A stretch of 64,000 nucleotides of DNA from Ziziphus jujuba. Taxonomy: Eukaryota; Streptophyta; Magnoliopsida; Rosales; Rhamnaceae. A model generated the notes under the pieces. That model was not told the DNA's origin and searched no databases. It worked only from the letters and a program-made list of their open reading frames with translations. Positions 46,791 to 59,258 of the stretch are shown here, piece after piece (the first letter of the stretch is position 1; every line of letters starts with the position of its first letter). The translations under genes were made by a program, and so were the position numbers. The DNA is taken from the NCBI RefSeq assembly GCF_031755915.1, contig NC_083384.1, positions 30,175,001-30,239,000 of the forward strand. Direction: 5' to 3'.

Positions 46791-47274
46791 TTTTTTAGAT
46801 TTATATTTTTTAATTTTTAAAAATTTATTAAAATATAAAAGTAACTATAATACAAAAAAACCCAAACTAGATTCGTCCAAAATAATTAGAATATAAAAAT
46901 TTAAAATAAATACTTGTTCATAACAAAACAATTATCAATATAATTAAATATCATCTCATTGACATATTTTTACATATGCATACTCATTGAGATGGAAGTT
47001 GATGTCCTCGTGTTGATGATATTACACCCTCATACTGCATATGGAAAAATAAAAAAATTTATTAACACTTACGCAAAATAAGTTAATAAAAACTTAATCA
47101 TTAATAAATTAATTTGTAATTTGGTAAATGAGAATTTAATGAATATTTACCTTCTTAAGATTTGGCGTAACACATTTCTCCTAATTAAAGTAGAAAACAC
47201 ATAAGAAAAAAATAATTAATGAATAAAAAAATATTACTTAAAACATAAGTTAATAAATATACGTATCAATTTAT

Positions 47275-47880
47275 TTAGAAGATATTGTTTATCCATATCC
47301 CCTCATAGTCATTACGAACATAGCCACTTTCACATTCATCCTCATGATCATTTTCATCAACACTTGGCAATTGTATGGCAAATAGATTGTGAGCCATTGT
47401 GGTATCGCCAAGAACATCTTCTTTAACCAATTCTTCTTCAACAAAAGTACAATGTCGTGTGGAGTTAAAACAACAGACCATCTCAAATCAAGTTGATCTT
47501 CAACATGAAATATTTGTTGAACTTGTGAAGCCATGATGAATGGGTCAGATTTATATCCAATTTTACTAAAGTTAACACATGTAAACCCCATCTCATCAAC
47601 TTTCACACCATTGCTATCAACCCAATCACACTTGAACACTGGAATTTGAAGCATCGTGTAATTGATGTCCCAAATCTCTCTTATGATCCCATAGTATGCC
47701 ATCTCAGCTAAAATTGGGTTATCATCCTTAGCATTAATAAAATGCTCACTTTTGGCAATAACTTTGACACTACTATTCTAGATGACCCTCTTATTATCTA
47801 TATTTATAGTGTTGAATCTAACCCCTCTAAGGGCATATCCTTCATGTTTCGTTACCACCCATTGCGGACCGTGGGCTAAC
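47275..47880 (-). pseudogene. CACTA transposase, C-terminal DUF4216-type part
   Basis: It reads GYALRGVRFNT, then a TAG near 47778, then MAYYGIIREIWDINYTMLQI, FKCDWVDSNGVKVDEMGFTCV, NFSKIGYKSDPFIMASQVQQ and FYV-type continuation (HVEDQLDLRWSVVL). A frame change near 47470 leads into an acidic tail. This domain regularly follows TNP2 transposases in plant CACTA elements. Confidence 0.85.
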
Positions 47881-48259
47881 CATCTTAATGTTTCAGAAAC
47901 TGTGTGATTAGGTTGACTTCGCTCTTGTGCAATCTAGTCAACTGAAAAAAATATGAAAAATTAAAGCTAAAACAATGATATTATATATTGAATATTTAAC
48001 TTTCCTGTACCTTATCATGTAACCAGTACATAAATGTACGTTTGTGTTCGTCTTGAAACAATTTTGCTTTTTTTCCTCGATTTTTTTTGCTTGACTTCAA
48101 GACTTCAAAATGAATACTAAAACAAATAAAAGTTGTTGTAATTAATAAAAATATCCAACATATCAACTATTAATGCATATTAATATATTCAAAATATCAA
48201 CTAAATTATACATGTTGATATATATATATATATATTAAAAATATCAACTAATTTATACA

Positions 48260-49190
48260 TTAACATGTATATACGCACCTGACATATGGTTCCACTTCTG
48301 GTGTATTCGAAAGTACGCCTCTATGGACTTGCTCCCAAAGTTGTTGATCAATTGATTGATTTTTTCCACCTTTAATGGGTGCACCAACATCATCCTTATC
48401 ATTTAACTTTTGATATCTACCAATTGGGTTTCCAACTGCATCTAACCCTCTCTTAAATTCACTACAAAACTCAATCACTTCTTCACATATGTAACCCTCA
48501 GCAATACAACCTTCTGGCTGATTTTTATTTCGAACATAACTTTTGAATACTTTCATTTACCTTTCAACCGGGTACATCCACCTGAAATGTATTGGTCCAC
48601 ACAATCTTACCTCTTGAACCAAATGTATAGTTAGATGAACCATTACATCAAAAAACAATGCTGGAAAGAATTTCTCTAGAAGGCACAAAGTTATAACAAG
48701 ATCATTTTGAATATTTTCCAATTCAGCAACAATGATAGACTTCTTGCAAATTGCATTGAAGAAAAAACAAAGTCTTGCAATTGCATGTCTCACATGTTTA
48801 GGAAGGATTACATGAATTGCAAGAGGCAAGAGTTGTTGCATCAATGTATGACAATCATGAGATTTCAATCCTACCATCTTTAAGTCCTCCATTGAAACAA
48901 GATTCCTAAAGTTTGAAGAATAACAATCTGGAACCTTTAAGTCCACTAAACACTTACAAAACAATTTCTTTTCATGCTTTGATAATGTATAGCAGGCCGG
49001 TGGTAGGAAAGTTTGATTTCCTTGAGGCTTAGGGGCCAAGTTTTTCCGCAAACCCATTTCTTGTAAATCTAATTGAGCATTAACTCCGTCCTTCGTCTTA
49101 CCAGGAATATTGAGCAATGCACCATATATGCTCTCACAAACATTTTTCTCAATATGCATGACATCTAAATTATGTCACACATGGAGAAAT
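48260..49190 (-). pseudogene. CACTA transposase, DUF4218 part
   Basis: It reads MHIEKNVCESIYGALLNIPG, KTKDGVNAQLDLQEMGLRKN, LPPACYTLSKHEKKLFCKCL, SHDCHTLMQQLLPLAI and PIHFRWMYPVER. A TAA then replaces the usual Tyr (about 48557) before MKVFKSYVRNKNQPEGCIAEGY. One nonsense codon in an otherwise well-kept stretch. Confidence 0.9.
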
Positions 49191-49424
49191 TTCCAATATT
49201 CCAATTAAAAAAAAAAATGGACTTCCTCTTCCAACATTCTTTAGAATCAACAATCATTTTCCTCTTGTTTGAGTTATCAAATATCATTGCATTAAGCTTA
49301 TCTAAGATTTCTTCTCCAATCAACGGTTTTGGAGGCACTCCAAATTGTTGAAATCCATTGAAAGCCTTCTTTTACCTTCTGTAGTGATGATTTGGAGGAA
49401 GAAATCTTCTATGCCCGGTAAAAC

Positions 49425-49985
49425 TCATTTTTTTCCATGCTTTAGCCTTGTAGCAAAAGTATTTTTACTGCAAATTGGACAAGTATAATATCCCTTCACC
49501 GCATGACCGGACAAGTTACGATAACCTGGGAAATAATTTATTGTCCATAGCAACACTGCCTTCAAAGTAAATTTCTCTTGACCGTACGCATCGAAGACCG
49601 TAACACCCTCATTCCACAACCGCTGCAGGTCTTTAACTAACGGCTCCATGTATACATCAATTTGATTTCTGGGGTGCTTCGGTCTAGAAATTAGAAGGCT
49701 TAACATCATAAATTTCCGCTTCATACACAACCAAGGAGGAAGATTATACACAATCGTCATCACAGGCCAACAACTATACCTACTACTTAACATATTATGT
49801 GGATTAACTCCATCGGCCGCGATCCCAAGTCTCAAATTCCTATCTTCGGATGCAAAGTTTGGCCATAAATGATCAACCAACTTCCAAGATGGAGAATCCA
49901 TAGGGTGTTGCATTTCCCCTGTCTTAACCTTTCTCCCATTGGCATGCCATGTCAAATTCTTAGCCATTTCAACACTACGAAACAT
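49425..49985 (-). pseudogene. CACTA transposase, TNP2 core
   Basis: It reads MFRSVEMAKNLTWHANGRK, MQHPMDSPSWKLVDHLWPNF, LGIAADGVNPHNMLSSRYS, NLPPWLCMKRKFMMLSLLIS and a CPIC zinc-type end. These are standard tnp2 motifs. A 1-bp shift near 49990 separates it from the preceding part, and the segment from 49424 to 49190 is out of frame. Confidence 0.92.
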
Positions 49986-50768
49986 TGTTTAAAACGCAAA
50001 ATAATAGGAAAGTACCATAAAACTTTATTTGGAATATTGTTAGCAACTCCTTTCTTATCAATTTTCCATCTAGCAGATTCACATTTAGGACATTCATTAA
50101 GGTCCACATATTCCTTCCCAAACAGAATACAACTTTTACGACATGCATGAATCTTGATGTACTCCATTCCCAAAGCACTCAAAGTCTTCTTAACATTGTA
50201 CATGGATGCTGGCAACACATTGTCATTTGGCAACATCTCTAATAACAATTGCAACAGTACATCAAAGCTCTTATTAGAATATCCATATCTTACCTTTAAG
50301 TTATACAATTTAACCAAGGCCGACAACTTGGTAAATTTGGTACAACCTAGGTACAAAGGTTTCTCTGCATCCTCCAATAAGGTAGCAAATTCATTAGGAT
50401 CATTATCAAAAGTTTCTAATGAAGCACAGGTCATGTCTAAGCTATTTGAAATTCACGTCTTCCTTACTACTACTATCATTTTCATTATATTCTACATTAA
50501 TATTCCCAAAATGAGAAGATGGTCCAATACCATCAGCACATGACTCACCATGCCAAATCCATCGCCGATAGTTGACATCAAACCCATTCCAACATAAATG
50601 GCCTTTAATATCCCTAATGGTATGGATTTTCATATTCCCACATTGCATGCAAGGACACCATATGGCATTACAATCATTGGCATTCTCCATGGTAAATTTC
50701 AAAAATTCACTCACCCCCTTAGCAAAATCGCTTGAGGTTCTATCCTTTGTTATCCACGATTTATCCAT
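49986..50768 (-). pseudogene. CACTA transposase, N-terminal transposase-associated domain
   Basis: Start ATG at 50768 (MDKSWITKDRTSSDFAKG, then WCPCMQCGNMK, a Cys-rich transposase-associated domain). A stop near 50442 is followed by a continuing reading from 50434 with FATLLEDAEKPLYLGCTKF, YNVKKTLSALGMEYIKIHAC and CPKCESARWK. Typical order for plant TNP2 proteins. Confidence 0.88.
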
Positions 50769-50814
50769 TTCCCTACCAATCTAAGCAAAACAATATCAAA
50801 CAATATCACAAAAA

Positions 50815-50895
50815 AAAATTATCGACAAAAGCAAGATTAAGAAAACCCATCGCAAACAAATTATCGACAAAAGCAAGATTAAGAAAACCCAGCAA
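50815..50895. repeat. 42-bp tandem duplication
   Basis: TTATCGACAAAAGCAAGATT... is repeated about 42 bp apart, just upstream of the CACTA transposase start. Confidence 0.85.
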
Positions 50896-51199
50896 ACCTA
50901 ACCTTCGGTTATAATGAATAAATAAATAAATAAAAAATAACCCAATCCACCACATGTCACCGCCAATCATAAAGCGAAAAGAAACTCACCGAAACCATGG
51001 AGATGAAGAAAGAAGAAGCCAAGCTAACCACAAGGGCGACACAGAGAAATCCAACTTCCAGATAGCAACGCAAGCAAATGGAAACTTAAACACGAAATAT
51101 CCCACTCTTCAAGTCTCTTTTAGATTGCTTCCAATTCTAACACCTATTATGAAGTGTACTAACACATATTTTGTGAAAAGAAATGGTATTCAAAATCAC

Positions 51200-54012
51200 G
51201 CACCAAAAATTTTAAGAAAATGGATAAACAGGCGACGTATTGAGATAAATGTGTCGCTAAAGGATAAACAATTTCATAGACGCCCTTTTTTTAAATTCTT
51301 TAAAAACAAAAAATTTTCTCCAAATACTATTTATTTCCTTCGTAAACTTTTAGCAATAACTCTAAAATTGTAATTTTTCGTTTAAAAAACTAGATGAACT
51401 AGCGACTCATTGAAATAAATAGGTGACACATTTACATATAAAAGGGTCGCCTTATCCAATAGTAATTAAAATTTATTTTTTAATTTTAGTTACTTTTTTT
51501 TAAATTACATCTAAAAATATTTCCACATAGCATTCCAATGAACATCAAGTCAATTAATCTAAAAATAGAAAACAGTTTTATCAATGCTCTTTTCAATTAT
51601 TCACATATATGTGTATACACAAACACAAAAACAAATCTCACGACATAATTTGAGATAGGATATAACAATTGTAAATTGATCTAAAGCAAGGACCCATAGT
51701 CCAATTGCTTGACGTAAGTATGTTCAACGAGTTGAACTTTCATGTTTTTGGCTATTAGTGATAGTTTATTTGAACTCAAATAAAATAATAGATTACATTT
51801 GTTTCGTCATTTCAAATAACAAGCGACGCATTAAATGATACATGGGTCTCCATATCATATAAGGCGACCCTTTCGAAGACAATAGGCGACGTATAATAAT
51901 ATTTACATGTCGCCTGTTAGCAAATATATATATTTTTTTTGGTTCTTTTTATTTTCAATCAATCTGATTTTCTTTTAATGTCAAATATCTAGTGAAAATA
52001 TTTAAGCAACTTATTAACTAAACATAATTTTTTTTTTTAAAAAAAAAATCATGGTAACAGGCAACAGATAACAATAGTTGTGCGTCGCTTCTTAGCAAAT
52101 CTTTTTTTTGTTTTGGTGGGTGCTCTTTCTTTTTAATCAATCTGATTTTTTTTTTTCAGCATCAAATCACCAATGAAAATATTAAAAAAAATAAATGAGT
52201 GTTTTTTTTTTTTTTTAAATCATGGTAACAGGCGACGTATAAATATTTTTATGCGTTGCTTGTTAGCAAATAATTTGTTTTTTTGGAAGTGTGATCTTTC
52301 TGTTTAATCAATCTGATATTCTTTCAGCATCGAATCACCAGTGAAAATATTTAAACAACATAAACTAGTGTTTTTTTGTTTTTTAATTATAAGTAATAGG
52401 CGACGCATAAAAATGTTTCCGCATTGCCTCTTAGCAAATATAATTTTTTTTTTTAACTCAATCTAATTTTCTTTACAACATCAAATATCTTGTGGAAATA
52501 TTTAAGTAACTTATTAAATTCACATTTTTTTCAATAATGGTAACAGGATGCATCGTTTGTTAGCGAATAAATTTTTTCTTTTTTGTGTGTGATCTTTCTA
52601 TTCAATCAATCTGATTTTCATTCAGCATCAAATCACCAATGAAAATATTTAAACAACATAAACTAGTGTTTTTTTAATTATCAGTAATAGGCGACGCATA
52701 AAAATGTTTTCACGTCGCCTGTTTACAAATGTAATTTCTTTTTTTCATTTTTTTTAACTCAATTTAATTTTCTTTACAACATCAAATATCCTGTGAAAAT
52801 ATTTAAGCAACTTATTAAATTCACATTTTTTTTTTTAAATCATGGTAACAGGCTACTTTTATGTGTCGCTTGTTAGCAAATAATTTTTTGTTTTTGTGTG
52901 ATATTTTTATTTAATCAATCTGATTTTCGTTTAGTATCAAATCACCAGTGAAAATATTTAAACAATATAAACTAGTTTTTTTTTTTTTTTAATTATCAGT
53001 AATAGGTGACGCATAAGAATGTTTCCACTTCGCCTGTTTGCAAATATAATTTTTTTTTTAACTCAATTTGATTTTCTTTACAACATCAATTATCCAGTGA
53101 AAATATTTAAGCAACTTATTAAATTCACATTTTTTTTTAAATCATGGTAACAGGCGACGCATAAAAGTATTTATGTGTCGCTTGTTAGCAAATAATTTTT
53201 TTTTGTGTGATATTTCTGTTTAATCAATCTGATTTTCTTTCAGCATCAAATCACCAGTGAAAATATTTAAACAACATAAACTAGTGTTTTTTTTTTTAAT
53301 TATCAATAATAGGCGACGCATAAGAATATTTCCACGTCGCCTATTTGCAAATATAATTTCTTTTTTTAATTTTTTTTAACTCAATTTGATTTTCTTTACA
53401 ACATCAAATATCTTGTAAAACTATTGAAGCAACTTATTAAATTCACATTTTTTTTTAAATCATGGTAACAAGCGACGCATAAAACTACTTATTCGTCGCT
53501 TGTTAGCAAATAATTTTTTTTTTTTTTGTCTGTGTGATATTTCTGTTTAATCAATCTGATTTTCTTTCAGCATCAAATCTCCAGTGAAAATATTTGCTAA
53601 CGCATAAAGTTTGTTATGCGTCGCCGGATATCAATAATGTGGAACGACCAAAAAATTAAAATCCAGCTCTGTTATTTTTCTTAAATATTTTCACCTATTT
53701 TTAAAGTTGAAAAAAAATCAGATTGATTAACATTTTTCTTCAGTGTAGCATTTAAATAATACAATTCATATAAAATATACGCACTCCATTAAAGGCAACT
53801 CTGTTGGGCTGAATATTCAGCGACTCTTAATGGATGCGTCGTGTATTGTTGCTTCTAGCAACATCTTGACGTCGACATTTTTCGTATGCGTCGTCTATTT
53901 ATTAAATTTTTACTGACGCATTAACCTCAGAGTCGCGATTTTGTTTTTTTAGACGCATTTATTTCATAGCGTCGTTAAAAGTGTGTCGCTAGATCTTAAT
54001 TTTCGCATAGTG
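51200..54012. repeat. CACTA right subterminal array
   Basis: AT-rich units of about 150-160 bp, alternating in two versions (roughly 310 bp together), from about 51.9 to 53.6 kb. Landmarks are ATCATGGTAACAGGCGACG (about 52050, 52218, 52535, 52842, 53142, 53460) and TAATAGGCGACGCATAA. Each unit carries a GGCGACGCATAA...GTCGCCT pair. Last 400 bp: denser GCGTCG motifs up to the TIR. Confidence 0.88.
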
Positions 54013-54156
54013 ATTTTGAAAAGATGAACGAAACTAAACCAAGCTTATACAACCTTTAGGATTTATCTTTTCCAAATTAGGAGCCCATGTCAAATCTGGT
54101 ACTTGAGTAAGGAACTTGGAAAAACTAAGATCCATCCTTCTTAACACTGGAAGATA
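54013..54156 (-). pseudogene. TNL gene B: 5' part of the LRR exon
   Basis: After a GATAG acceptor at 54157 it reads YLPVLRRMDLSFSKFLTQVP, then WAPNLEKINPKGCISLV, a TAG, and RSSFQN up to the CACTA edge. Joined across the CACTA (dropping one ATT) it runs in frame into LDELTYLNLNGC at 46032. Confidence 0.9.
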
Positions 54157-54245
54157 CTATCAAACAAGGGAGAAAAGGGGTTAATTATTACTTCATATAT
54201 GCATGCACGTTAACATGTAATTCAATATAACTAAATTAAGCATAC

Positions 54246-54375
54246 CGCAACTTTACGCGTATTCCAAAGCTTTTCAACATGGCTGCCACGAAGTAGAAGT
54301 CCAACAAGATTCTCAGGATTAAATTGTGATGGCAATGATTTCGAAGGGTATGACTCCCATTGGCTGGAGCTAGGT
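54246..54375 (-). pseudogene. TNL gene B: end of the first LRR exon
   Basis: It reads QWESYPSKSLPSQFNPENLV, then LLLRGSHVEKLWNTRKVAV before GTATGC at 54245. It matches gene A's LYPLKSLPSIFSPENVVELV... at 62400-62286. Its 5' half is at 58900-59094, beyond Copia-3. Confidence 0.88.
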
Positions 54376-54402
54376 TGATTGTAGTGTACCCAAGCAAACT
54401 TG

Positions 54403-55278
54403 ACCATGTCTACTAAGTTTGAGGTGGAGAAATTCACGGGCTCAAATACTTTTGGCCTTTGGAAGATGAAAATGAAGGCGGTATTATTAAAGGAAGGATT
54501 AGATGTGGCTTTAGAAGGTGAGGAACATTTATTGGAAACAATGGATGTTAGAAAGAGGAGGGAATTATTGAAAAAGGCATATAGTTCAATAATTCTTAGT
54601 CTTGGAGACAACGTGTTGAGAGAGGTGTCGAAGGAAACAACGGCGACGGATGTTTGGAGAGTTTTGGAAGAGAGGTACATGGCTAAATCGGTACCGAACC
54701 ACATCAATTTGAAGCAATGGCTATATGGCTTCAAAATGAAAAAGGGAAGGTCTTTGAGTGATAATCTTGATGACTTCACTAAGTCGATTCAAGATATGAA
54801 GAGTATGTAAATATCAATTAAGGGTGAGGACCAAACAGTGATTTTGCTTAATTCTTTGCCTCGAAGAAACAAGCACTTTCTGGATACTCTCAAGTACGGA
54901 AGATAAACCTTGGATGTGAAGGAAGTTATAGCAGCGATAGTTGCTAAGGATGCAGAGAAGAGCTTGAGTGGCAAGAGTAATGATAAGTTGGGATTCACGG
55001 TGAGAGGTAGAACCTCGGATCGGCCTAGTGGTAGAAATTGGCAAGGTAAAAGTCGAGGTAGATCAAAATCAAAGGACAAAATGAGATTTTTCCATTGTAA
55101 TCAACTGGGGCATTTCAAGAAGGATTGTCCAGAGAAGCTTGGAAAGGGGAAGGAGAAGCAATCTGATGGAGATGCAAGTGTTGCCTTAGAAGGTTATGAA
55201 AGCTCCAAAGTATTGCTTGTAACCGACCGAGACAATGGCATTGAATGGATACTTGACTTGAGTGTACTTTCCATATGA
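54403..55278 (+). pseudogene. Copia-3 gag
   Basis: MSTKFEVEKFTGSNTFGLWK, MKMKAVLLKEGLDVALEG, KAYSSIILSLGDNVLREVSK, then stops at 54808 and 54904. It goes on to a basic region and the nucleocapsid knuckle FHCNQLGHFKKDC, where the first Cys of CX2C is Phe. The reading reaches the protease entry (WILD) and stops. Confidence 0.9.
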
Positions 55279-56897
55279 GTCCAATGAGGAGTTATTTTGA
55301 TACATTTGAGGAACTAGATGGAGGACATGTTTGAATGGGGAACAATGCGATTTGCAATGTTGAGGGGATTGGTACGATAAAGTTGAAGCTTCATGATGGA
55401 GTTGTGAGAACTTTGTCGAATGTGCGGTATATTCTCGGGTTGAAGAGGAATTTGATTTCTCTTGGTACATTGGATGAGCATGAATAAAGTTATATGGCCC
55501 AGAAAGGCATTTTGAAGGTCTTAAAGGGTTCAATGGTAGCGATGAAGGCTTCTAAGAAGAATGGCTTGTATGTGCTAGATGGAAGTGTGGTTCAAGGTGA
55601 AGCTTTGATCTTGGTAAATGAGAATGTGAGCGACACCAAACCTTGGCATAGAAGGCTAGGCCATATTAGCAAGAAAGGACTAATTAAGCTTAGCAAACAA
55701 GGGCTTTTGTGTGGGCATAAGGCGGAGAAACTTGACTTTTGTGAGCATTGTATCTATGACAAGCAAGCTAGGGTGAAGTTCAACATCGTGGTGCATCGAA
55801 CTTAGGGGATCTTGGATTATGTTCATTCTGATGTATGGGGACCCCGCAAGAATGAATTCAATGGGTGGTTGTAGGTACTTCATGACCCTCATTGATGATA
55901 TTCAAGGAGAGTATGGGTTTACATATTGAAAACCAAGGATGATGCTTTCATTAAGTTCAAGGAATGGAAGGCTATGGTTGAAAACCAAACCAGAAAGAAG
56001 ATGAAGATGCTCCGAATGGATAACAGGCTCGAGCATTGCAATAAGGAGTTCAATTCCTATTACAATGAGCATGGAATTATGAGACATAAGACCGTGCGGA
56101 TGACTCCTCAACAAAATGGTCTTGCTGAACATATGAATAGGACCATTTTGGAAATAGTGAGAAGTATGCTTTCCAATGCTAAGCTACCTACAAGTTTTTG
56201 GGCGGAGGCGGTGAATACCGCGGTGTACTTGATTAATAGGTGTCTGTCAAGTGATATTAAGTTCAAGACTCCAATGGAGAAGTGGTCCAAGCATGCACCG
56301 GATTTAAGTAATCTCAAGGTCTTTGGTTGCACTTCGTATGTTCATGTAAATGAAGGCAAGTTACATCTAAGATCTATGAAATGCATTTTCTTGAGGTACC
56401 TGGAGGGTTTCAAAGGCTATAGACTTTGGAATTTGTATACAAGGAAGTGTGTGATTAGTAAGGATGTGGTGTTCAAGGAGAGTGAGATGCTTGGGTTGGC
56501 GAAGGATGGAGAATCTTCGAGTGGAGATGAAGTTGTCAAGGAGACATTTGATCTTGGGATTGAGGAGAATCCAAGGAAGAAAGTGACTCATGAGGAGCAC
56601 CGTGATACACAAATGGCCCAAGAACAAGTTGATGAGGTAGTTGATTGTATCGATGAGGAGGTGGTTGATGTTGATAATCTCCATGATTACAATTTGGCTC
56701 GTGATAGAGAAAGGAGACAATCCAAGGCACCGGTGAGATATGGTTTTGCAGATTGTATTGTATATGCTCTTGAAGTTGCAGAAGAAATGGACTTAGAGCC
56801 TAACACTTTTAAGGAAGCTTTAGCTTCAAAAGATTCGATAGAGTGGAAGGCGGCCATGGATGAGGAGATGGATTCCTTGCATAGGAATCAAATTTGA
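55279..56897 (+). pseudogene. Copia-3 protease remnant, pre-integrase and integrase
   Basis: Pieces in several frames. 55494-55805 has the pre-integrase PWHRRLGHISKKGLIKLSKQ and the zinc-binding CEHCIYDKQARVKF. A gap with stops follows at 55803-55925. 55926-56897 has LRMDNRLEHCNKEF, TPQQNGLAEHMNRTILEIVR, the LKVFGCTSYVHV segment and an acidic linker. The usual RSDNGxE reads RMDNRLE, and ERMNRT reads EHMNRT. Confidence 0.9.
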
Positions 56898-58369
56898 AAG
56901 TTAGTAGATAAGCTTAACGGTGGAAGGGTTGTAGGTTGCAAGTGGGTTTTCAAAAAGAAGGAAGGTGTACCCGAAGTTGAGGCACCAAGGTTCAAAGCTC
57001 GATTGGTTGAAAAGGGTTATACTCAAAAGGAGGGAGTGGATTTCAATGAAATATTCTCTCCGGTGGTGTGACACACTTCTATTCGGATCTTGTTATCACT
57101 TGTGGTTCATAAGGGTCTTGAGTTGCATCAATTGGACATCAAGACAGCATTCTTGCATGGAGACCTCGAGGAAAAGATTTACATGGCTCAACCTGAAGGA
57201 TATGCAAAGGGTGCCAAGGTATGCTTGCTTCAAAAATCCCTTTATGGCTTAAGACAATCTCCTAGGCAATGGTATAAGAAATTCGACATGTTTATGCTTG
57301 GTATTGGCTTTAAGAGGAGCACGTTTGATCTTTGTGTGTATTACAAAAAGTTGTCGAATGGGGAGTTCATTTATCTCTTGCTGTATGTTGATGATATGTT
57401 GATTGCGTGCAAACATATGGATGAGATTGATAATTTGAAGAAGTTGATGAGTTTTAAGTTTGAGAAGAAAGACCTTAGAGAAGCCAAGAAAATTTTGGGG
57501 ATCGATATATTTTGGGATAAGGAGAATAGGGAGATATTTGTCTCTCAAAGGAAGTATATTGAGAAGGTCTTGGAGAGGTTCAACATGGGCAGTGCAAATC
57601 CCGTGATCACGCCTTTAGCACCCCACTTCAAATTGTCATCCAGACAATGCCCGAAAAGTGAACAAGAGAGGGAGAGCATGGCTAAGATACCATATGCAAG
57701 TGCTGTAGGTTGCATAATGTATTTGATTGTGTGTACTAGATCCGACATCACTCATGCAGTTAATGTGGTGAGTAGATTTATGATTAATCCGAGAAAACCA
57801 CATTGGGAGGCTTTGCGATGGATTCTAAGGTATTTGAAGGGACCCATGGACTCATGGATGTTGGCTTATTCTATCGGAAAGAGAACAATGGTAATGGTGA
57901 TTGTGTTGTCGGATATTATGATGTGGACCTTGGTGGTGATCGAGACAAGAGAAAGTCCTTGACGGGTTATATATTTTCGGCTTGGGGTAATACAATTAGT
58001 TGGAGAGCATCGTTACAACCGGTGGTTGCAGTCTCAAGTATCAAAGCCGAATATATGGCAGCCATGTAAGCAATAAGGGAGGCATTATGGTTAAAATGGT
58101 TAGTAAATGAGCTTGGTGTTCCCCAAAACCAAGTTATTGTGCATTGTGAGAACCAAAGTGCAATCTTCTTAGCAAAGAATCAAGCCTTCTCGGACCGTAC
58201 AAAGCATATCGAGAAGAAGTACCACTTTGTTCGAGAATGGATCAACAAAGGTGAAGTGGATTTGGTGAAGATTGCGGGTGAAAAGAATCCAACAGATATG
58301 TTAACCAAGGTAGTGCCAACGGAGAAGGTTAGGCTCTGTGTGAGTCTAAGCAATGTGCAAAGCAAGTGA
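56897..58369 (+). pseudogene. Copia-3 reverse transcriptase and RNase H
   Basis: VVGCKWVFKKKEGVP, KARLVEKGYTQKEGVDF, a TGA near 57068, LDIKTAFLHGDLEEKIYMAQ, LYGLRQSPRQWYKKFD and YVDD at 57384-57395. The RNase H continues in shifted frames (GYYDVDLGGDRDKRKSLTGY, HCENQSAIFLAKNQAFSDRT, NPTDMLTKVVP), ending at 58369 in the typical Tnt1-like C-terminus. Confidence 0.92.
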
Positions 58370-58444
58370 TGAGGATGACTGTGCAAGCAAGGAGTGATGA
58401 GAAGTGATTTGGAGAGTTTGTGAATTTAGAGTCAAGGTGAAAAA

Positions 58445-58900
58445 ATGTTGTTTTTTGTGACTCTAAATTAATGGTGAACATGAGGAGTTGATGGGATGAT
58501 GTTTGTTGATGAAGTGAAAAGGAATAAAGAAAGAGAAAAAAAAAAACCAAAATTATGATTTTGGCCTCTTTAATGATATGTTAGCCTAGGAATTCGTGCA
58601 CAATAGTAAAAAGAGTGTTTTCTACTGGTTTTAGAGAGAGAAACAATGGGTTTTTCAAAATCCCATCAATGATACCATGGTCTTGGTGATTAAGCTTGTA
58701 ATCTCTTCAAGTTAATGAGAATCATCATCTCCTTGCTTACCCATGGATGTAGATCAATTTGATCGAACCACGTAAAAACTTTTGTGTGTTTTTCTCTCTC
58801 TCTCTCTCTCCTCTTATATTTATGTGCTTGTCTTTCTCTTTCTGAAATTTTATATGGGTTTGTTCTGAGATCTTCTATTTCATCTATATTTGCTTGTTTG
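58445..58900 (+). repeat. Copia-3 3' LTR (putative)
   Basis: Starts about TGTTGTTTTTTG after GTCAAGGTGAAAAA. It contains a TC microsatellite (58792-58812) and ends somewhere before gene B sequence is recognisable again at about 58920. With no partner LTR the borders are estimates. Confidence 0.5.
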
Positions 58901-58919
58901 TGGACTTTTTGTGGGTTGT

Positions 58920-59094
58920 GTGCTACTTGTGGATATATAAATTGCTTGCTATACACAAGTTGAATCTCTACAGACCATAATAAACTCTGAGAAGTCGTAG
59001 GTTGCGCATGTTTGAGAAGGCTCCAGGATGCACTATCACATTTTTTTTCAATTTCAAACATGTCCAATGATATGACTTCAACTGCTGCGGTTCC
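58920..59094 (-). pseudogene. TNL gene B: start of the first LRR exon
   Basis: After a TGCCAG acceptor at 59095 it reads GTAAVEVISLDMFEIEK, then in the next frame NVIVHPGAFSNMRNLRLLRV, then a TAG. This is the usual LRR exon opening (GTxAVEGISLDLSE...F.KM.NLRLL). A poly-A slip near 59050 causes the frame change. Confidence 0.87.
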
Positions 59095-59258
59095 CTGGCA
59101 TTCAAGATGAACATCAATATTATAAATAGGATACAATAAAGCTAAATTTATTCAGAACTTGTTGTTATATATATGAACCTAATTTTGTTTGTTTGAAATG
59201 GTTTTGTAAGAAGAATTCTATCACTTTTAGAAGAAATGAATAATGCATTTATACTTAC

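Larger units (their letters stand above)
46035..54012 (-). mobile_element. CACTA (En/Spm) transposon, 7978 bp
   Basis: Starts CACTACTAGAATCGAG; the right end reverse-complements to CACTATGCGAAAA. A 3-bp target duplication ATT lies at 46032-46034 and 54013-54015. Subterminal regions at both ends are packed with GCGACGCAT/GTCGCTA-type motifs, the sort of sites bound by the element's own TNPA-like protein. It encodes a decayed TNP2 transposase on the minus strand. I see no TNPA-like gene. Confidence 0.95.
54376..58900 (+). mobile_element. Copia-3 (Tnt1-like), 5' LTR missing
   Basis: Gag starts at 54403-54405, only about 30 bp from TNL coding sequence, so the 5' LTR, primer site and leader are gone. 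The 3' end has a noncoding tail and LTR-like sequence (about 58445-58900, including a TC run). No second LTR and no target duplication can be shown. Orientation is opposite to gene B. Confidence 0.85.
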
